Shown: positions 23,636 through 34,177 of the stretch, piece by piece
Layout of the letters: each line of letters starts with the position of its first letter
How positions within the stretch are numbered: the first letter of the stretch is position 1
Origin: Hypericibacter terrae
GTDB lineage: Bacteria > Pseudomonadota > Alphaproteobacteria > Dongiales > Dongiaceae
DNA: 64,000 bases
Assembly (NCBI RefSeq): GCF_008728855.1
Contig: NZ_CP042906.1
Coordinates: forward strand, 1,364,001 to 1,428,000
Direction of reading: 5' to 3'
Made by a program: the position numbers and the translations under genes
The notes under the pieces: model-generated
Databases searched by the model: none
What the model was told of the DNA's origin: nothing
What the model saw: the letters and a program-made list of their open reading frames with translations, nothing else

Positions 23636-24484
23636 ATGCTCGAGGTCCCGCACCGGCCCGACTTCACCATCGACCAGAGTTGGAGCGCCTACACGGCCGA
23701 GGAGCATGGTGTCTGGCGGGCGCTCTATCGCCAGCAGGCGAAGCTGCTGGTCGGCCGCGCGGCGCCCGAGTTCCTCGAGGGCATGGCGGCGCTGCCGCTG
23801 GGCGAGGAGACGATCCCGGATGTCGACCGGCTCAACGAGAAACTGACGACGCTCACCGGCTGGCAGGTGGTCTGCGTGCCGGGTCTCGTGCCCGACGGCA
23901 TCTTCTTCGAGCATCTCGCCAACCGCCGCTTCCCGGCGGGCCAGTTCATCCGGAAGGCCGACCAGCTCGATTACATCGAGGAACCCGACATCTTCCACGA
24001 CGTGTTCGGCCATGTGCCGATGCTGGCCCACCCGGTCTTTGCCGACTATATGCAGGCCTTCGGCGCCGGGGGCCTGCGGGCGATGGGCTTCGGCATGCTG
24101 ACGCAGCTGGGCCGGCTCTATTGGGCGACGGTCGAGTTCGGCCTGATCCGCGGCCGCGACGGCCTGCGCATCTATGGCTCGGGGATCGTGTCCTCGAAGG
24201 GCGAGAGCCTCTATGCGCTGGAATCCGACTCCCCCAACCGGATCCATTTCGACCTCGAGCGCGCCATGCGCACCGACTACCGCATCGACGATTTTCAGCA
24301 GACCTACATGGTGATCGACAGCTTCCAGGAGCTGTTCGACGCCACCCAGCAGGATTTCGCGCCGATCTATGCGCGCATGAAAGGCGTCCCCGACATCCAG
24401 CCCGGCGCCCTGCTGCCGACCGACAAGGTCCACCACCGCGGCACGCAGGCCTATGCGCGCGCCAAAGAGGCGAAGGCGGGATAG
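23636..24484 (+). CDS. phhA: phenylalanine 4-monooxygenase
   Basis: Hydroxylates phenylalanine to tyrosine with O2 and tetrahydropterin. A 282-residue monomeric bacterial form without the animal regulatory domain. The iron ligands are His121 and His126 in DIFHDVFGHVPML and Glu167 in YWATVEFGL. The segment EEHGVWRALYRQQAKLL and VPGLVPDGIFFEHLANRRFP are characteristic. It is the last gene of the hppD operon and feeds phenylalanine into it. The 3' end is only eight bases from the convergent LysR gene. No pterin dehydratase (phhB) is found in the window. Confidence 0.95.
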   Translation: MLEVPHRPDFTIDQSWSAYTAEEHGVWRALYRQQAKLLVGRAAPEFLEGMAALPLGEETIPDVDRLNEKLTTLTGWQVVCVPGLVPDGIFFEHLANRRFPAGQFIRKADQLDYIEEPDIFHDVFGHVPMLAHPVFADYMQAFGAGGLRAMGFGMLTQLGRLYWATVEFGLIRGRDGLRIYGSGIVSSKGESLYALESDSPNRIHFDLERAMRTDYRIDDFQQTYMVIDSFQELFDATQQDFAPIYARMKGVPDIQPGALLPTDKVHHRGTQAYARAKEAKAG

Positions 24485-24492
24485 GTCTGGGC

Positions 24493-25440
24493 TTACGCCG
24501 CGGCGAAGGCTCTGATCGGTCCGATCGCCGCGCGCTCGAGGCTTGCCTCTGCGAACAGCCATTCCCGGAAGGCAGCGACCTTGGGCTGGTCGGCGATGCT
24601 TTCGAGATGGGCGACGAAATAGCCGCCATTGACAGTCAGCCGCTGGTTGAAGAGCGGGACCAGCTGGCCCGAGGCCAGATCGTCGGCGATCAGGCTCGAG
24701 CGTGCCAAGGCGACGCCTTGGCCGGCGATTGCGGCGTTGATCGCCAGTCCGATCGAATCAAACCTGATGCTCTGCGCCTCGATCAGGCTCTGCACACCCG
24801 CGGCGACGAACCATGAGTTCCAGTCGATGCCTTGTTCGGCAAGCGCCTGATCGTCATGCAGGAGAACCGCACCGGCGAGGGCTTCGGGACTCCCCAGTTC
24901 GTTCTGCTTGACATATTTCGGGCTGCAAACGGGGAAGACCTCGTCGCCCAGAAGGCGCTCGGCGACAACGCCCGGATAGCGGAAGCGCTCCTCGGGACCG
25001 TAGGCAACGACGACATCGACCTCGGTGCTGGCCAAGTCCGGAAAGTCGGTCGTGGTCGAGATCCGGAGCTCGATACCGGTGAAGTCGTTGCGAAAGCGCT
25101 GCAGCCGCGGCACCAGCCATTTCATCGCGAAGGACGGGCAGACGGCCAGCGACAGAACGCCCCCGCTGGTGTGCTGGCGCATCTTCTCGATTGCCAGGGC
25201 GAGGAGATCGAATGCGCCTTCCAGCGTCGGCAGCGAGGCCTCGGCCGCCCCCGTCAGTTTCAGACTGTTGCCGGAGCGTCCGAACAGCGGCACGCCGAGG
25301 AGAACTTCCAGCGCCTTCACCTGGTGATGAATGGCGGCTGGGGTGACGGAAAGCTCCTCTGCCGCTTTCGACAGGCTCCGGTGACGGGCCGCTGCTTCAA
25401 ATGCGCGCAATGCATTCAGAGGAAGAGTTCTTCTGCACAT
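24493..25440 (-). CDS. LysR family transcriptional regulator, GcvA-like
   Basis: A 315-residue regulator. The N-terminal helix-turn-helix is PLNALRAFEAAARHRSLSKA with VTPAAIHHQVKALE, the pattern of the GcvA subgroup. Residues about 95-300 form the co-inducer domain. The ATG at 25440 is the natural start. It is divergent from the cupin-ABC-GGT gene set at 25537-30487 and probably controls it, through the inverted repeat at 25447-25461. It is convergent with phhA and unrelated to that operon. Confidence 0.88.
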   Translation of the reverse strand: MCRRTLPLNALRAFEAAARHRSLSKAAEELSVTPAAIHHQVKALEVLLGVPLFGRSGNSLKLTGAAEASLPTLEGAFDLLALAIEKMRQHTSGGVLSLAVCPSFAMKWLVPRLQRFRNDFTGIELRISTTTDFPDLASTEVDVVVAYGPEERFRYPGVVAERLLGDEVFPVCSPKYVKQNELGSPEALAGAVLLHDDQALAEQGIDWNSWFVAAGVQSLIEAQSIRFDSIGLAINAAIAGQGVALARSSLIADDLASGQLVPLFNQRLTVNGGYFVAHLESIADQPKVAAFREWLFAEASLERAAIGPIRAFAAA

Positions 25441-25446
25441 GACTGA

Positions 25447-25461
25447 TTTAGCCCAGCTAAA
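25447..25461. promoter_or_regulatory. candidate LysR box
   Basis: TTTAGC and GCTAAA are inverted around three bases and fit the T-N11-A rule of LysR operators. The site lies a few bases from the LysR start and about 75 bases before the cupin gene. Confidence 0.5.
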
Positions 25462-25536
25462 GGTTGCCTCGGACGGAAACTAATTTGCGCCCCGGGAGGG
25501 GCCTCCTCTACTGAAGGATAAGAGAAGGGCAGCGCG

Positions 25537-25917
25537 ATGACTAACGCAATAGGCAGCTTTCGCCGGATTGGTTCACCGCCGGGCGCCAGGCCGATGCTGG
25601 CCGATTCCGGTTGGCGGCCGACCCGCGTACCGAAGTCGCAAGGCATGACGCCGCAGAGTCGCGATTACTACAAGGACCGGAGCGGAAAGGTCAGGTCGGG
25701 TGTCTGGGCTTGCAATGCCGGGACCATCGAGATCCGGGACAATCCGGCGGAGGAGGTGTGCTTCGTCGTCAGCGGGACCGTCCGGGTCACCGATTGCACC
25801 GGTCGGAGCGAGACCTTCGGAACGGGAGAATGCCTGGCGCTGCCGCGCGGCTTCAGCGGTCTTTGGGCGCAATCGGATGATTTCGCGATCGTCTATGTCG
25901 CCGTGGAGGGTGCCTGA
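25537..25917 (+). CDS. DUF861-type cupin protein
   Basis: A 126-residue single-domain cupin. Conserved strands include SGVWACNAGTIEIRD, EEVCFVVSGTVRVTD and GECLALPRGFSGLW, matching the cupin_3/DUF861 group. The usual metal-binding His residues are not obvious in these strands, so it may be a binding or non-metal protein. It opens a co-directional set with an amino-acid ABC importer and a gamma-glutamyltransferase-like enzyme, and another cupin of the same type closes the set at 30131. The ATG follows AGAAGGGCAG. Its exact function is unknown. Confidence 0.8.
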   Translation: MTNAIGSFRRIGSPPGARPMLADSGWRPTRVPKSQGMTPQSRDYYKDRSGKVRSGVWACNAGTIEIRDNPAEEVCFVVSGTVRVTDCTGRSETFGTGECLALPRGFSGLWAQSDDFAIVYVAVEGA

Positions 25918-25999
25918 CAAAACTGGAGACGCCACGGCTTACCCGCGTCGAGATTGAAAAACACTGTTCAACAATGCCGATCATTCTGGGGAGGTAACC

Positions 26000-26830
26000 A
26001 TGAAGACCAAACGGACCCATCGGGCAGCCATCGCGGCCATCGCCGCGGCCGCTGTCATCTCGCTTCTGACTCTGCCGGCACAGGCGGGCACGCCGGCGCC
26101 GGAGCGCATCGCCAAGAACGGCAAGATCGTGTTCTGCACGGATATCTCCTTCCCGCCCTTCGAATATTTCGATCCGCAGACCAATGAGCCGGCAGGATTT
26201 GATATCGATATCGGAAAGGCGCTGGCCGCCGAGATGGGCATCAAGTCCGAGCATAAGAATATCGCGTTTGACGGCCTCATTCCGGCGCTGCAGGCAGGGC
26301 AGTGCGATGCGATCCTGTCGGGCCTGTTCGACAAGCCGGCGCGCCGCGAAGTTCTGGATTTCGTTAATTATGCCTATGTGGGCAACGCCGTCATCGTCAA
26401 GGCGGACAGCCCGCTGAAGTTCGATGCATTGACCGATATATCCGGCAAGGCGGTGGCGGTGGAATCCGGTTCCACGCTGGAGCAGGATCTGGTCGACGCG
26501 AACACCAAGCTGGCGGCTTCGGGCAAGGCGCCGATCAAGATCGTGGCCCTGCCCAAGGCCAGCGATGCGTTCCAGCAGCTCACGACCGGCCTGGTCGATA
26601 TCTATTACGGCTCAACCGTCCAGGAGGCCTATTTCAACAGCCAGAATGCCAGTCAGGTCAAACTGGCGAGCCCACAGACCAGCGCCTTCTATACCGGCGT
26701 CGGCACGCTGAAGAAGGACGCCGACCTGCATGACGCCCTCGCAGCGGCCTTCAAGGCGATCCAGGCCAGTGGCGAGTACGACAAGATCGTGAAAGCATGG
26801 AAGTTCGATGCGATGGCCTATAAGCCGTGA
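26000..26830 (+). CDS. ABC transporter substrate-binding protein, polar amino-acid type
   Basis: A 276-residue periplasmic binding protein of the family 3 solute-binding group. The signal peptide ends near LPAQAG (residue about 30). Landmarks are IVFCTDISFPPFEYFD, GFDIDIGKALAAEMG and the hinge region DAILSGLFDKPARREV. It delivers ligand to the permease and ATPase encoded next. The ligand is likely an amino acid or a gamma-glutamyl derivative, given the downstream GGT-like gene; that is inference. A strong GGGGAGG site precedes the ATG at 26000. Confidence 0.9.
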   Translation: MKTKRTHRAAIAAIAAAAVISLLTLPAQAGTPAPERIAKNGKIVFCTDISFPPFEYFDPQTNEPAGFDIDIGKALAAEMGIKSEHKNIAFDGLIPALQAGQCDAILSGLFDKPARREVLDFVNYAYVGNAVIVKADSPLKFDALTDISGKAVAVESGSTLEQDLVDANTKLAASGKAPIKIVALPKASDAFQQLTTGLVDIYYGSTVQEAYFNSQNASQVKLASPQTSAFYTGVGTLKKDADLHDALAAAFKAIQASGEYDKIVKAWKFDAMAYKP

Positions 26831-26846
26831 GCCGAAGAGGAACTCC

Positions 26847-27620
26847 ATGCTGCATATCGGTGGGATCAATTTCGATCTGGACTTCTTCCTACGCTATCTG
26901 CTGACTCCGCCGAAGTCGATCTGGGAAGGCCTCTGGGTAACGATCGAGGTATCGCTGCTGGCGCAGATCGCCGGGGTGATGCTGGGACTCCTGGTCGGGC
27001 TTGCCCGATTGTCGAACATCACCGTCATCAGGCTGGGGGCCGCGCTCTATTCCTGGGCGTGGCGCGGCACCCCGGTCCTGGTGCAGCTCCTGATCGTCTA
27101 TACGGGCGTGGCGGCGGCCGGCATCTACCGCTACCCCGACCTCGTCATCGGTCCCCTGGTCGTTCCCGGCGCCCTGCAGGCGGCGTTGATCACGCTGGCG
27201 CTGAACGAGGCCGCCTATATGGGCGAGATCTTTCGCGCCGCCATCCAAGCGATTGATCGCGGCCAGACAGACGCCGCCCGTGCGATCGGCATGCGGCCCT
27301 GGGGGGCGTTGCGTTGGGTCATCCTGCCCCAGGCCGCGCGGATCATCCTCCCGCCTCTCGGCAATGAGTTTACGCTGATGATCAAGGGAACCTCCCTGCT
27401 GAGCGTGATCGGGGTGCGCGAGCTGTTCGGAACCGTCCAGAACATCAACTCGGCGACCTTCCGCACCTTCGAGCTCTTCCTCATCGCCGCGATCTGGTAT
27501 CTGGCGCTGACGACCGTCTTGAGCATCGGCCAGCGATTCCTCGAGATCCGGCTGAGCCGCCATGAACGGACCGCCGCAACGGTCCCTGCCAACCGCTCGC
27601 TTCTGTCGCGGCGGGTCTGA
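26847..27620 (+). CDS. amino-acid ABC transporter permease
   Basis: A 257-residue permease of the His/Glu/Gln/Arg/opine type with about five hydrophobic segments. The ABC-interaction EAA loop is clear: [18 protein letters not shown] then FRWV-like sequence. A single permease presumably forms a homodimer. The ATG at 26847 follows AGAGGAACTCC and lies 16 bases after the binding-protein gene; an upstream in-frame ATG at 26808 lies inside that gene. The stop is two bases before the ATPase start. Confidence 0.9.
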   Translation: MLHIGGINFDLDFFLRYLLTPPKSIWEGLWVTIEVSLLAQIAGVMLGLLVGLARLSNITVIRLGAALYSWAWRGTPVLVQLLIVYTGVAAAGIYRYPDLVIGPLVVPGALQAALITLALNEAAYMGEIFRAAIQAIDRGQTDAARAIGMRPWGALRWVILPQAARIILPPLGNEFTLMIKGTSLLSVIGVRELFGTVQNINSATFRTFELFLIAAIWYLALTTVLSIGQRFLEIRLSRHERTAATVPANRSLLSRRV

Positions 27621-27622
27621 TC

Positions 27623-28432
27623 ATGACAACCGTTGCCGCCGGCCCAGAAACGAACCTTTCGCCCGCGGCGGGACTTGCGCTGGTGCAGGTGATCGATGTG
27701 CACAAATCCTTCGGCACTCTTCCCGTCCTCAAGGGAGTGTCGCTGGAGGTGGCGCGTGGCGAGGTGGTCGTCCTGGTCGGCCCTTCCGGTTCCGGCAAGA
27801 CCACGCTCGTGCGCTGCATCAATCGTCTGGAAACGATCGATCGCGGCCGGATCTATGTCGATGGCGAGCTGATCGGCTATCGGGAACGCGGTGGGCGGCT
27901 GATCATCGAGGGCGAGCGCCAGGTGGCCCGCCATCGCGAGCATATCGGTATGGTATTCCAGCGCTTCAATCTGTTCCCGCATCTGACAGCGTTGGAAAAC
28001 GTCATGATCGGTCCCTTGCGGGTTCAACGTCGGCCGATGAAGGAGATTCGGACGGAGGCGGCGGCGTTGCTGGCGAAAGTGGGACTTTCCGACAAGCTCG
28101 GCACCTACCCCGCCCATCTGTCGGGCGGGCAGCAGCAACGCGTGGCCATCGCACGGGCGCTGGCGATGAAGCCCGCCGTCATGTTGTTCGATGAGCCGAC
28201 CAGTGCGCTCGATCCCGAAACGGTGGACGAGGTGCTTGAGGTCATGCGGGCCCTGGCGCAGGGCGGCATGACGATGATCGTGGTCACGCACGAGATGCGG
28301 TTTGCGCGCGAGGTGGCGGACAGGGTGATCATGATGGATCAGGGCCTGATCGTCGAAATGGCGTCGGGACAGGACTTCTTCGCAGCGCCGAAGAGCGAGC
28401 GAACCCGCGCCTTTCTGGCGTCGATTTTATGA
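27623..28432 (+). CDS. amino-acid ABC transporter ATP-binding protein
   Basis: A 269-residue ABC ATPase of the polar amino-acid uptake group. Walker A is GPSGSGKTT, the signature is [17 protein letters not shown], and Walker B is [14 protein letters not shown] followed by VVTHEM. An N-terminal extension of about 20 residues precedes the ABC fold. Its stop overlaps the start of the next gene (ATGA), which ties import to the gamma-glutamyltransferase-like enzyme. Confidence 0.93.
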   Translation: MTTVAAGPETNLSPAAGLALVQVIDVHKSFGTLPVLKGVSLEVARGEVVVLVGPSGSGKTTLVRCINRLETIDRGRIYVDGELIGYRERGGRLIIEGERQVARHREHIGMVFQRFNLFPHLTALENVMIGPLRVQRRPMKEIRTEAAALLAKVGLSDKLGTYPAHLSGGQQQRVAIARALAMKPAVMLFDEPTSALDPETVDEVLEVMRALAQGGMTMIVVTHEMRFAREVADRVIMMDQGLIVEMASGQDFFAAPKSERTRAFLASIL

Positions 28433-30087
28433 CCGGCCCCAGGGCTTCAGAAAATCGCGGCTGGCCCTGGCTGGGCGATTATGAGCGCCATCCGCGCCTC
28501 TATGCGGCGCGTCCCGTGATCGGCGAAAGGGCGATGATCTCCACACCGCACCATCTGGCGACGGCGATCGGCATGGAGGTCTTGCGATCCGGTGGCAATG
28601 CGGTCGATGCCGCGGTCGCTGCCAGCGCTGCCTTGATGGTTACCGTGCCGATGCAATGTTCGCCAGGTGGCGACGCGATCTGGATCACCCGTAAGCCGGA
28701 TGGGGAAGTGTCCGTTCTGGATGCGTCGGGCCGATCCCCCATGGCGGCCGACCCCGAATCGCTTCGCAGCCGTGGGCTGACGAGCATCCCGGCCCGTTCG
28801 GCCGAGTCTGTTACGGTTCCAGGCGCCGTCGATGGCTGGGTCCGGGCGTTGGAACGCCACGGCACGCGGGGTCTCGAAGAGTTGCTGGAGCCCGCGGCGC
28901 GCCTAGCGGAGAGCGGGTTCTTCGTCAGCCGTCATCTTCATGCCAGTTTCCGCGCCGCGTGGCCGTCGCTGGAGGCACGAGGGGCAACGGGACTCTGGTC
29001 TTCCAGCCACGCTGTGCCGGCGATCTATGATCGTCTGCAGCAGCCTCCTCTGGCGCAGGCCTTGCGACAGATCGGACGCAGTCAAGGCCGGGAGTTTTAC
29101 GAGGGAAGCCTGGCCAGGGATATCGTCGCGGCGGCGCACAACGCCGGCAGCCCGCTGTCGCACGACGATCTTGCCCGGCATCGGGCCGAATGGCTGCGGC
29201 CGCTCAAATCCCGATGGGGCGGGTTGACGCTCTATACGAGCCCGCCCTCGACCCAGGGCGTGGCCTTGCTCGAGGCGCTGGGCCTTCTCGAGTCGCTGGG
29301 ACGGGGCCACGACCCCGACAGCGAGCAGGCGACCCATCTCATGATCGAGGCGCTGGCGGCGGCGCTGGAAGAGCGCGATCGCTTTGTCGGCGATCGCAGC
29401 CGGATGTTGATCGGCCCCGAATCGCTCTATGGCGATGTTCACCTCGACCTGATCGCCGCGACCATCGATCCGGCGCGCGCCGGCGAGCGAACGGGCGATG
29501 GCGGTCCGACCAAGGGCCGTGGGGATACGGCCCATCTGGCCGTGGTCGACAGCGACGGGCTCGCCGTCTCGCTGATCCAGAGTGTCTTCTTCGATTTCGG
29601 CACTGGCATTCCGGTGCCGTCGGGCGGCTTCACCTTGCAGAATCGTGGCGCCGCCTTCCGCCTGCAAGCCGGACATGTCGGCGAGCTCGGCCCCGGTTTG
29701 CACCCGCCTCATACCCTGGCCCCGACGATCGCCTGCGAGAACGGCCGCCTGAGATATGTCCTGGGCTGCATGGGCGGGGACGGGCAGGTGCAGACCCAGC
29801 TTCAGCTCCTGCACGGCATGGCCCGGCAGGGCCTGGATCCACAACAGGCGGTATCGCGTCCGCGCTGGTATCTGGATCGTTCGACGCCGCCGGTCTCTCA
29901 GGTTCTGGCCGAGGAAGGTGTCGATGCCGCCCTGGTCGACGGGCTTCGCCGATGCGGGCATGACGTCTCGGTGCTGGGGCCGGCGGAAGAAATCATGGGA
30001 CATGCCCAGATCATCGGGGTCGAGCCAAGAGGCGCTCTGGTCGGCGCCTCCGACCCCCGCTCGGACGGCCAGGTCGCCGGCTGGTGA
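28429..30087 (+). CDS. gamma-glutamyltransferase family protein, cytoplasmic
   Basis: A 552-residue Ntn-hydrolase of the GGT family. The nucleophile is Thr367 in [15 protein letters not shown], where autocleavage into large and small subunits is expected. Other landmarks are [21 protein letters not shown]-like entry (38-57), PGAVDGW and the C-terminal HTLAPTI. No signal peptide is present, unlike Escherichia coli GGT, so it should act in the cytoplasm on substrate brought in by the ABC importer to which it is translationally coupled. It would hydrolyse or transfer a gamma-glutamyl group; cephalosporin acylase-like members also exist in the family. The true substrate is unknown. Confidence 0.88.
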   Translation: MTGPRASENRGWPWLGDYERHPRLYAARPVIGERAMISTPHHLATAIGMEVLRSGGNAVDAAVAASAALMVTVPMQCSPGGDAIWITRKPDGEVSVLDASGRSPMAADPESLRSRGLTSIPARSAESVTVPGAVDGWVRALERHGTRGLEELLEPAARLAESGFFVSRHLHASFRAAWPSLEARGATGLWSSSHAVPAIYDRLQQPPLAQALRQIGRSQGREFYEGSLARDIVAAAHNAGSPLSHDDLARHRAEWLRPLKSRWGGLTLYTSPPSTQGVALLEALGLLESLGRGHDPDSEQATHLMIEALAAALEERDRFVGDRSRMLIGPESLYGDVHLDLIAATIDPARAGERTGDGGPTKGRGDTAHLAVVDSDGLAVSLIQSVFFDFGTGIPVPSGGFTLQNRGAAFRLQAGHVGELGPGLHPPHTLAPTIACENGRLRYVLGCMGGDGQVQTQLQLLHGMARQGLDPQQAVSRPRWYLDRSTPPVSQVLAEEGVDAALVDGLRRCGHDVSVLGPAEEIMGHAQIIGVEPRGALVGASDPRSDGQVAGW

Positions 30088-30130
30088 TGCTGTCCGTTCC
30101 CTCATCCGAATCGATTTCACGGAGGACTGC

Positions 30131-30487
30131 GTGAATATCTCGTCCATCATCCCGATCGGCAGGGAAGGGCGCACGGCCTTCGTGCCGCCGCTCGACAGCT
30201 ACCAGATCCTCTCGGACTCCTGGATCGAGCAGGAATTCCACTCGCTCAGGACGAGATCGAGCCAGGTGACGGTCGGCTATTGGACCGGCGAGCCCGGCCG
30301 TGTCCGGATCGAACCCTGGCCCTACACCGAAGTCTGCGTGATTAAGGCGGGCCGGGTGGCTGTCGTGGACAGCGACGGCCGGCAACGGGAGTTCGGACCC
30401 GGCGACAGTTTCATCGTGCCCAAAGGGTTTGTGGGCGAATGGGTCACGCTCGAGCCGGCGGCGAAGGTCTTCATCGCCGTCGAGTGA
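30131..30487 (+). CDS. DUF861-type cupin protein
   Basis: A 118-residue cupin. Strands include TVGYWTGEPGRVRIE, YTEVCVIKAGRVAVVDSDG and GPGDSFIVPKGFVGEW, the same group as the protein at 25537 and the C-terminal domain of the methyltransferase at 7511. The start is GTG at 30131 with GGAGG six bases upstream. It follows the GGT-like gene by 43 bases and closes the set. Two cupins of one family framing an importer and a GGT suggests a role in processing the imported compound, but nothing specific can be said. Confidence 0.8.
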   Translation: MNISSIIPIGREGRTAFVPPLDSYQILSDSWIEQEFHSLRTRSSQVTVGYWTGEPGRVRIEPWPYTEVCVIKAGRVAVVDSDGRQREFGPGDSFIVPKGFVGEWVTLEPAAKVFIAVE

Positions 30488-30501
30488 GAGCTCGATGGCG
30501 C

Positions 30502-30972
30502 CTAAAGTCCGATCCGCTTGCTCATATGGGTGATGACGCCGCCCTTGAAGGGCTCCTCGCGCTCGACCGTATAGCTGTGGGTCAAGTAGAAGCGGATGTT
30601 CTCGGCGAAGAGCTTGTTGGTGTAGAGCCGCATCTCGACGATGTTCGAGGATTCCGCGGCTTCGGTCTCGGCATGGGCCAGCATGCGCTTGCCATAGCCG
30701 TGCCCCTGGAAATCCGGATGCACGGCGAGATTCTCGATCAGCCAGGCGTCGCCCTGGTCGACCGTCTCGACCAGGGCGACGAGCCGCTCGCCGGCGAAGA
30801 GCAGGTCGAACCGATGGTCGCGAACCGCGCGGTCGTAATCCACCATCATTGGCAGCGGCTCACGCCCGATCAGCGGCACCCATTTCGCATAGGCGGCGCG
30901 CGTCAGATCGCGGATGGCGGCCGCGTCGGCGGGCGTGGCGAGGCGCAGGGTGAGGGATGGGCTTGGGTTCAA
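30502..30972 (-). CDS. GNAT family N-acetyltransferase
   Basis: A 156-residue GCN5-type acetyltransferase. The acetyl-CoA loop is VHPDFQGHGYGKRML, preceded by WLIENLAV and followed by MRLYTNKLFAENIRFY. The start is TTG at 30972 (the family's N-terminus LTLRLATPADAAAIRDLT follows), with AGGA about ten bases upstream; no ATG suits. The acceptor substrate is unknown. It is convergent with the cupin gene. Confidence 0.85.
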   Translation of the reverse strand: MNPSPSLTLRLATPADAAAIRDLTRAAYAKWVPLIGREPLPMMVDYDRAVRDHRFDLLFAGERLVALVETVDQGDAWLIENLAVHPDFQGHGYGKRMLAHAETEAAESSNIVEMRLYTNKLFAENIRFYLTHSYTVEREEPFKGGVITHMSKRIGL

Positions 30973-31000
30973 CCGGTGCGCGTCCTGCTATTCACAGCGC

Positions 31001-31193
31001 CTTCCCTTGCGGGAGGGGCAGCGGGGCGGAGCCCCGCGGGGAGGGGCGGGGTGAATCTTAATCTGCTCGATGCCGCCCTTGGCTTCCCGTCCCCCTACCC
31101 CCTCCCGCAAGGGAAGGGGGTGAGATTCATTCTGTTCCCTTCACCCCCTTCCCCGACGGCGAAGCCGTCGAGCGGGAGGGGGCTGGGGGAGGG
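31001..31193. repeat. GC-rich composite intergenic repeat, type B-like
   Basis: Contains the block AGGGAAGGGGGTGAGATTCA and the long hairpin CGACGGCGAAGCCGTCG, both found in the type B copies at 7328 and 16804, plus an extra hairpin GCGGGGCGGAGCCCCGC. It lies between the two minus-strand genes. The arm with the HindIII-like AAGCTT stretch is absent here. Confidence 0.65.
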
Positions 31194-31195
31194 CC

Positions 31196-32692
<1,497 letters not shown>

Positions 32693-32867
32693 GATGGTCT
32701 CGACTCCTTCGGCTTTCGCACCCGAACTGGCGCTGCCGGGCCTGGATTATGGATCGGATGGCGCGCACTCTAGCGAATGGGCGGGGGCTGACAAGGAGCC
32801 AAACGCCACCCATATCAGGGGACAATCGGGGCGGCGCCACGCGCCCTCCCCATCAGGGGAAGATCCT

Positions 32868-33176
32868 ATGCGGAACTCGATGATCGGTCTGGTCTTTTCG
32901 GTCTTCCTGGGCGTTTTGGCACTACCCCTCGCAGGGTATGCGACGCGAGCCCATGCGCAGTCCGACGAGCCCTCCCAACCGAGCCCGGACGACCTCGCGA
33001 TCGAAGGCGTCACCCGCCTGATGCAGGCGCTCCAGCTTTTCATCCAGCAGCTGCCCCAGTATGAGGCGCCGGTGATCGACGAGAATGGCGACATCATCAT
33101 CCGCCGTCGCCATGACAACGCGCCGATCCCGCCACAGAAGCCGGCGCCGCCGGACGCGGATTCGACGTCGACGTAA
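32868..33176 (+). CDS. small exported protein of unknown function
   Basis: A 102-residue protein with a signal peptide (hydrophobic core FSVFLGVLALPLAG, cleavage near AHAQ). The mature part has GVTRLMQALQLFIQQLPQYE and ENGDIIIRRR, a pattern I associate with a conserved small alphaproteobacterial family that sometimes carries misleading ATPase annotations; no ATPase motif is present. It ends in a Pro/Asp/Ser-rich tail. The ATG at 32868 follows AGGGGAAG. A longer frame upstream overlaps mmsA on the other strand and was rejected. Function unknown. Confidence 0.75.
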   Translation: MRNSMIGLVFSVFLGVLALPLAGYATRAHAQSDEPSQPSPDDLAIEGVTRLMQALQLFIQQLPQYEAPVIDENGDIIIRRRHDNAPIPPQKPAPPDADSTST

Positions 33177-33196
33177 GCGGAATCCAGAAAATCTCT

Positions 33197-33223
33197 CGCC
33201 CCCTCCCGCAAGAGGAGGGGGCG
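33197..33223. repeat. short GC hairpin repeat
   Basis: CGCCCCCTCCCGC and AGGAGGGGGCG around AAG closely match the hairpin inside the element at 20016-20154. It lies between convergent genes and could act as a terminator. Confidence 0.6.
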
Positions 33224-33247
33224 TGATTTCTTTTGCGTTCGCCGCCT

Positions 33248-34039
33248 TCACTCGAACGGCGTCATCGGGCCGTAGTCGCCGATATAGCTCTGATGCGTGA
33301 CCAGGCCGCTCTCCTCGCTCCAGCGGTGGAGATGGCAGGCGGGCGGTTCCATGATCCAGGAGGCGGGATCCTTGGGCCCGAGCCGCAACGCGACCTGATG
33401 CGCGACCGAAGGCGCCGTCGTCACCACGGTGCCGTGCCAGCGCGCCGTGATGGGCCGATGCACATGGCCGCAGAGGATGCGTTCCACCTGCGGATGGCGT
33501 TCGATGACGGTGCCGAGCGCGTCGGCGTCGGCGAGATAGATGGCGTCCATGTCGACAATGCCGGTGGCGAAGAGCGGATGATGGACCGCGATCACGGTCG
33601 GGCGCTTCCTGGCGTCGTCGAGCGTCGCGTCCAGCCAGGCCAGCTGGGCCTGACCGACCCGTCCGCCGCCCTCGCCGGGAACGAGGCTGTCGAGCGCGAT
33701 CAGCCGCAGCGGGAGATCCTCGATCGCGTAGTGGAGGCTGCCCGGGCCCGGCTGCCAATAGGGATGGTCGGCGAAGGCCGCTTTCAGCGCCTCGCGCGCA
33801 TCGTGATTGCCGGGCATCACCGCATAGGGGGCCTCGAGCCGATCCAGCATCGCGCGCAGATGGGCATATTGCGCGGGCCGGCCGCTATCGACGAGATCGC
33901 CGGTGACCCAGACGAAATCCGGGCCGATCCGGTTCAGATGGGTCACGGCCGCGGCGAGATGGGCCGCGGTATCGATCCGGTCGAACAACCGGCGGCCGGG
34001 CTCCACCACATGGCAGTCGCTGATCTGGGCCAGCATCAT
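33248..34039 (-). CDS. metallophosphoesterase (cyclic-nucleotide phosphodiesterase-like)
   Basis: A 263-residue calcineurin-type phosphoesterase, similar to class III 3',5'-cyclic-AMP phosphodiesterases (CpdA). The metal-binding motifs appear in order: QISDCHV (D-x-H), VTGDLVDSG, PGNHDAR, AVHHPLF and CGHVHRPI. Two adjacent ATGs (34039 and 34036) are possible; AGGAG lies about ten bases upstream of the first. It would hydrolyse a phosphodiester with two metal ions in the cytoplasm. Substrate not certain. Confidence 0.88.
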   Translation of the reverse strand: MMLAQISDCHVVEPGRRLFDRIDTAAHLAAAVTHLNRIGPDFVWVTGDLVDSGRPAQYAHLRAMLDRLEAPYAVMPGNHDAREALKAAFADHPYWQPGPGSLHYAIEDLPLRLIALDSLVPGEGGGRVGQAQLAWLDATLDDARKRPTVIAVHHPLFATGIVDMDAIYLADADALGTVIERHPQVERILCGHVHRPITARWHGTVVTTAPSVAHQVALRLGPKDPASWIMEPPACHLHRWSEESGLVTHQSYIGDYGPMTPFE

Positions 34040-34177
34040 CGGGTTCGGCTCCTCCCGGCGGCCTCTCGCGCATGGCTTGCGAGGGCCGCCGTCGCTTCGC
34101 AATATGGGGCCAGGATAGGACTCCCGCTTTGGCCCGGCCAGGGCCCGCCTTCTCCCCGGAATTTCGAGGCCGCTTCG

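Noticed and set aside
21800-24562. A 920-codon open frame on the minus strand opposite hppD-maiA-phhA
   Set aside because: It is an antisense shadow caused by GC-rich codon bias; the plus strand has three genes with full catalytic motifs and the antisense protein has no family resemblance.
28903-30174. A 423-codon minus-strand frame opposite the GGT-like gene
   Set aside because: Shadow of the GGT-like gene, which has the nucleophile Thr motif and sits in a coupled operon.
33233-34177. N-terminal extension of the amidase at 34178
   Set aside because: It overlaps the metallophosphoesterase gene on the other strand, whose metal-binding motifs are complete.
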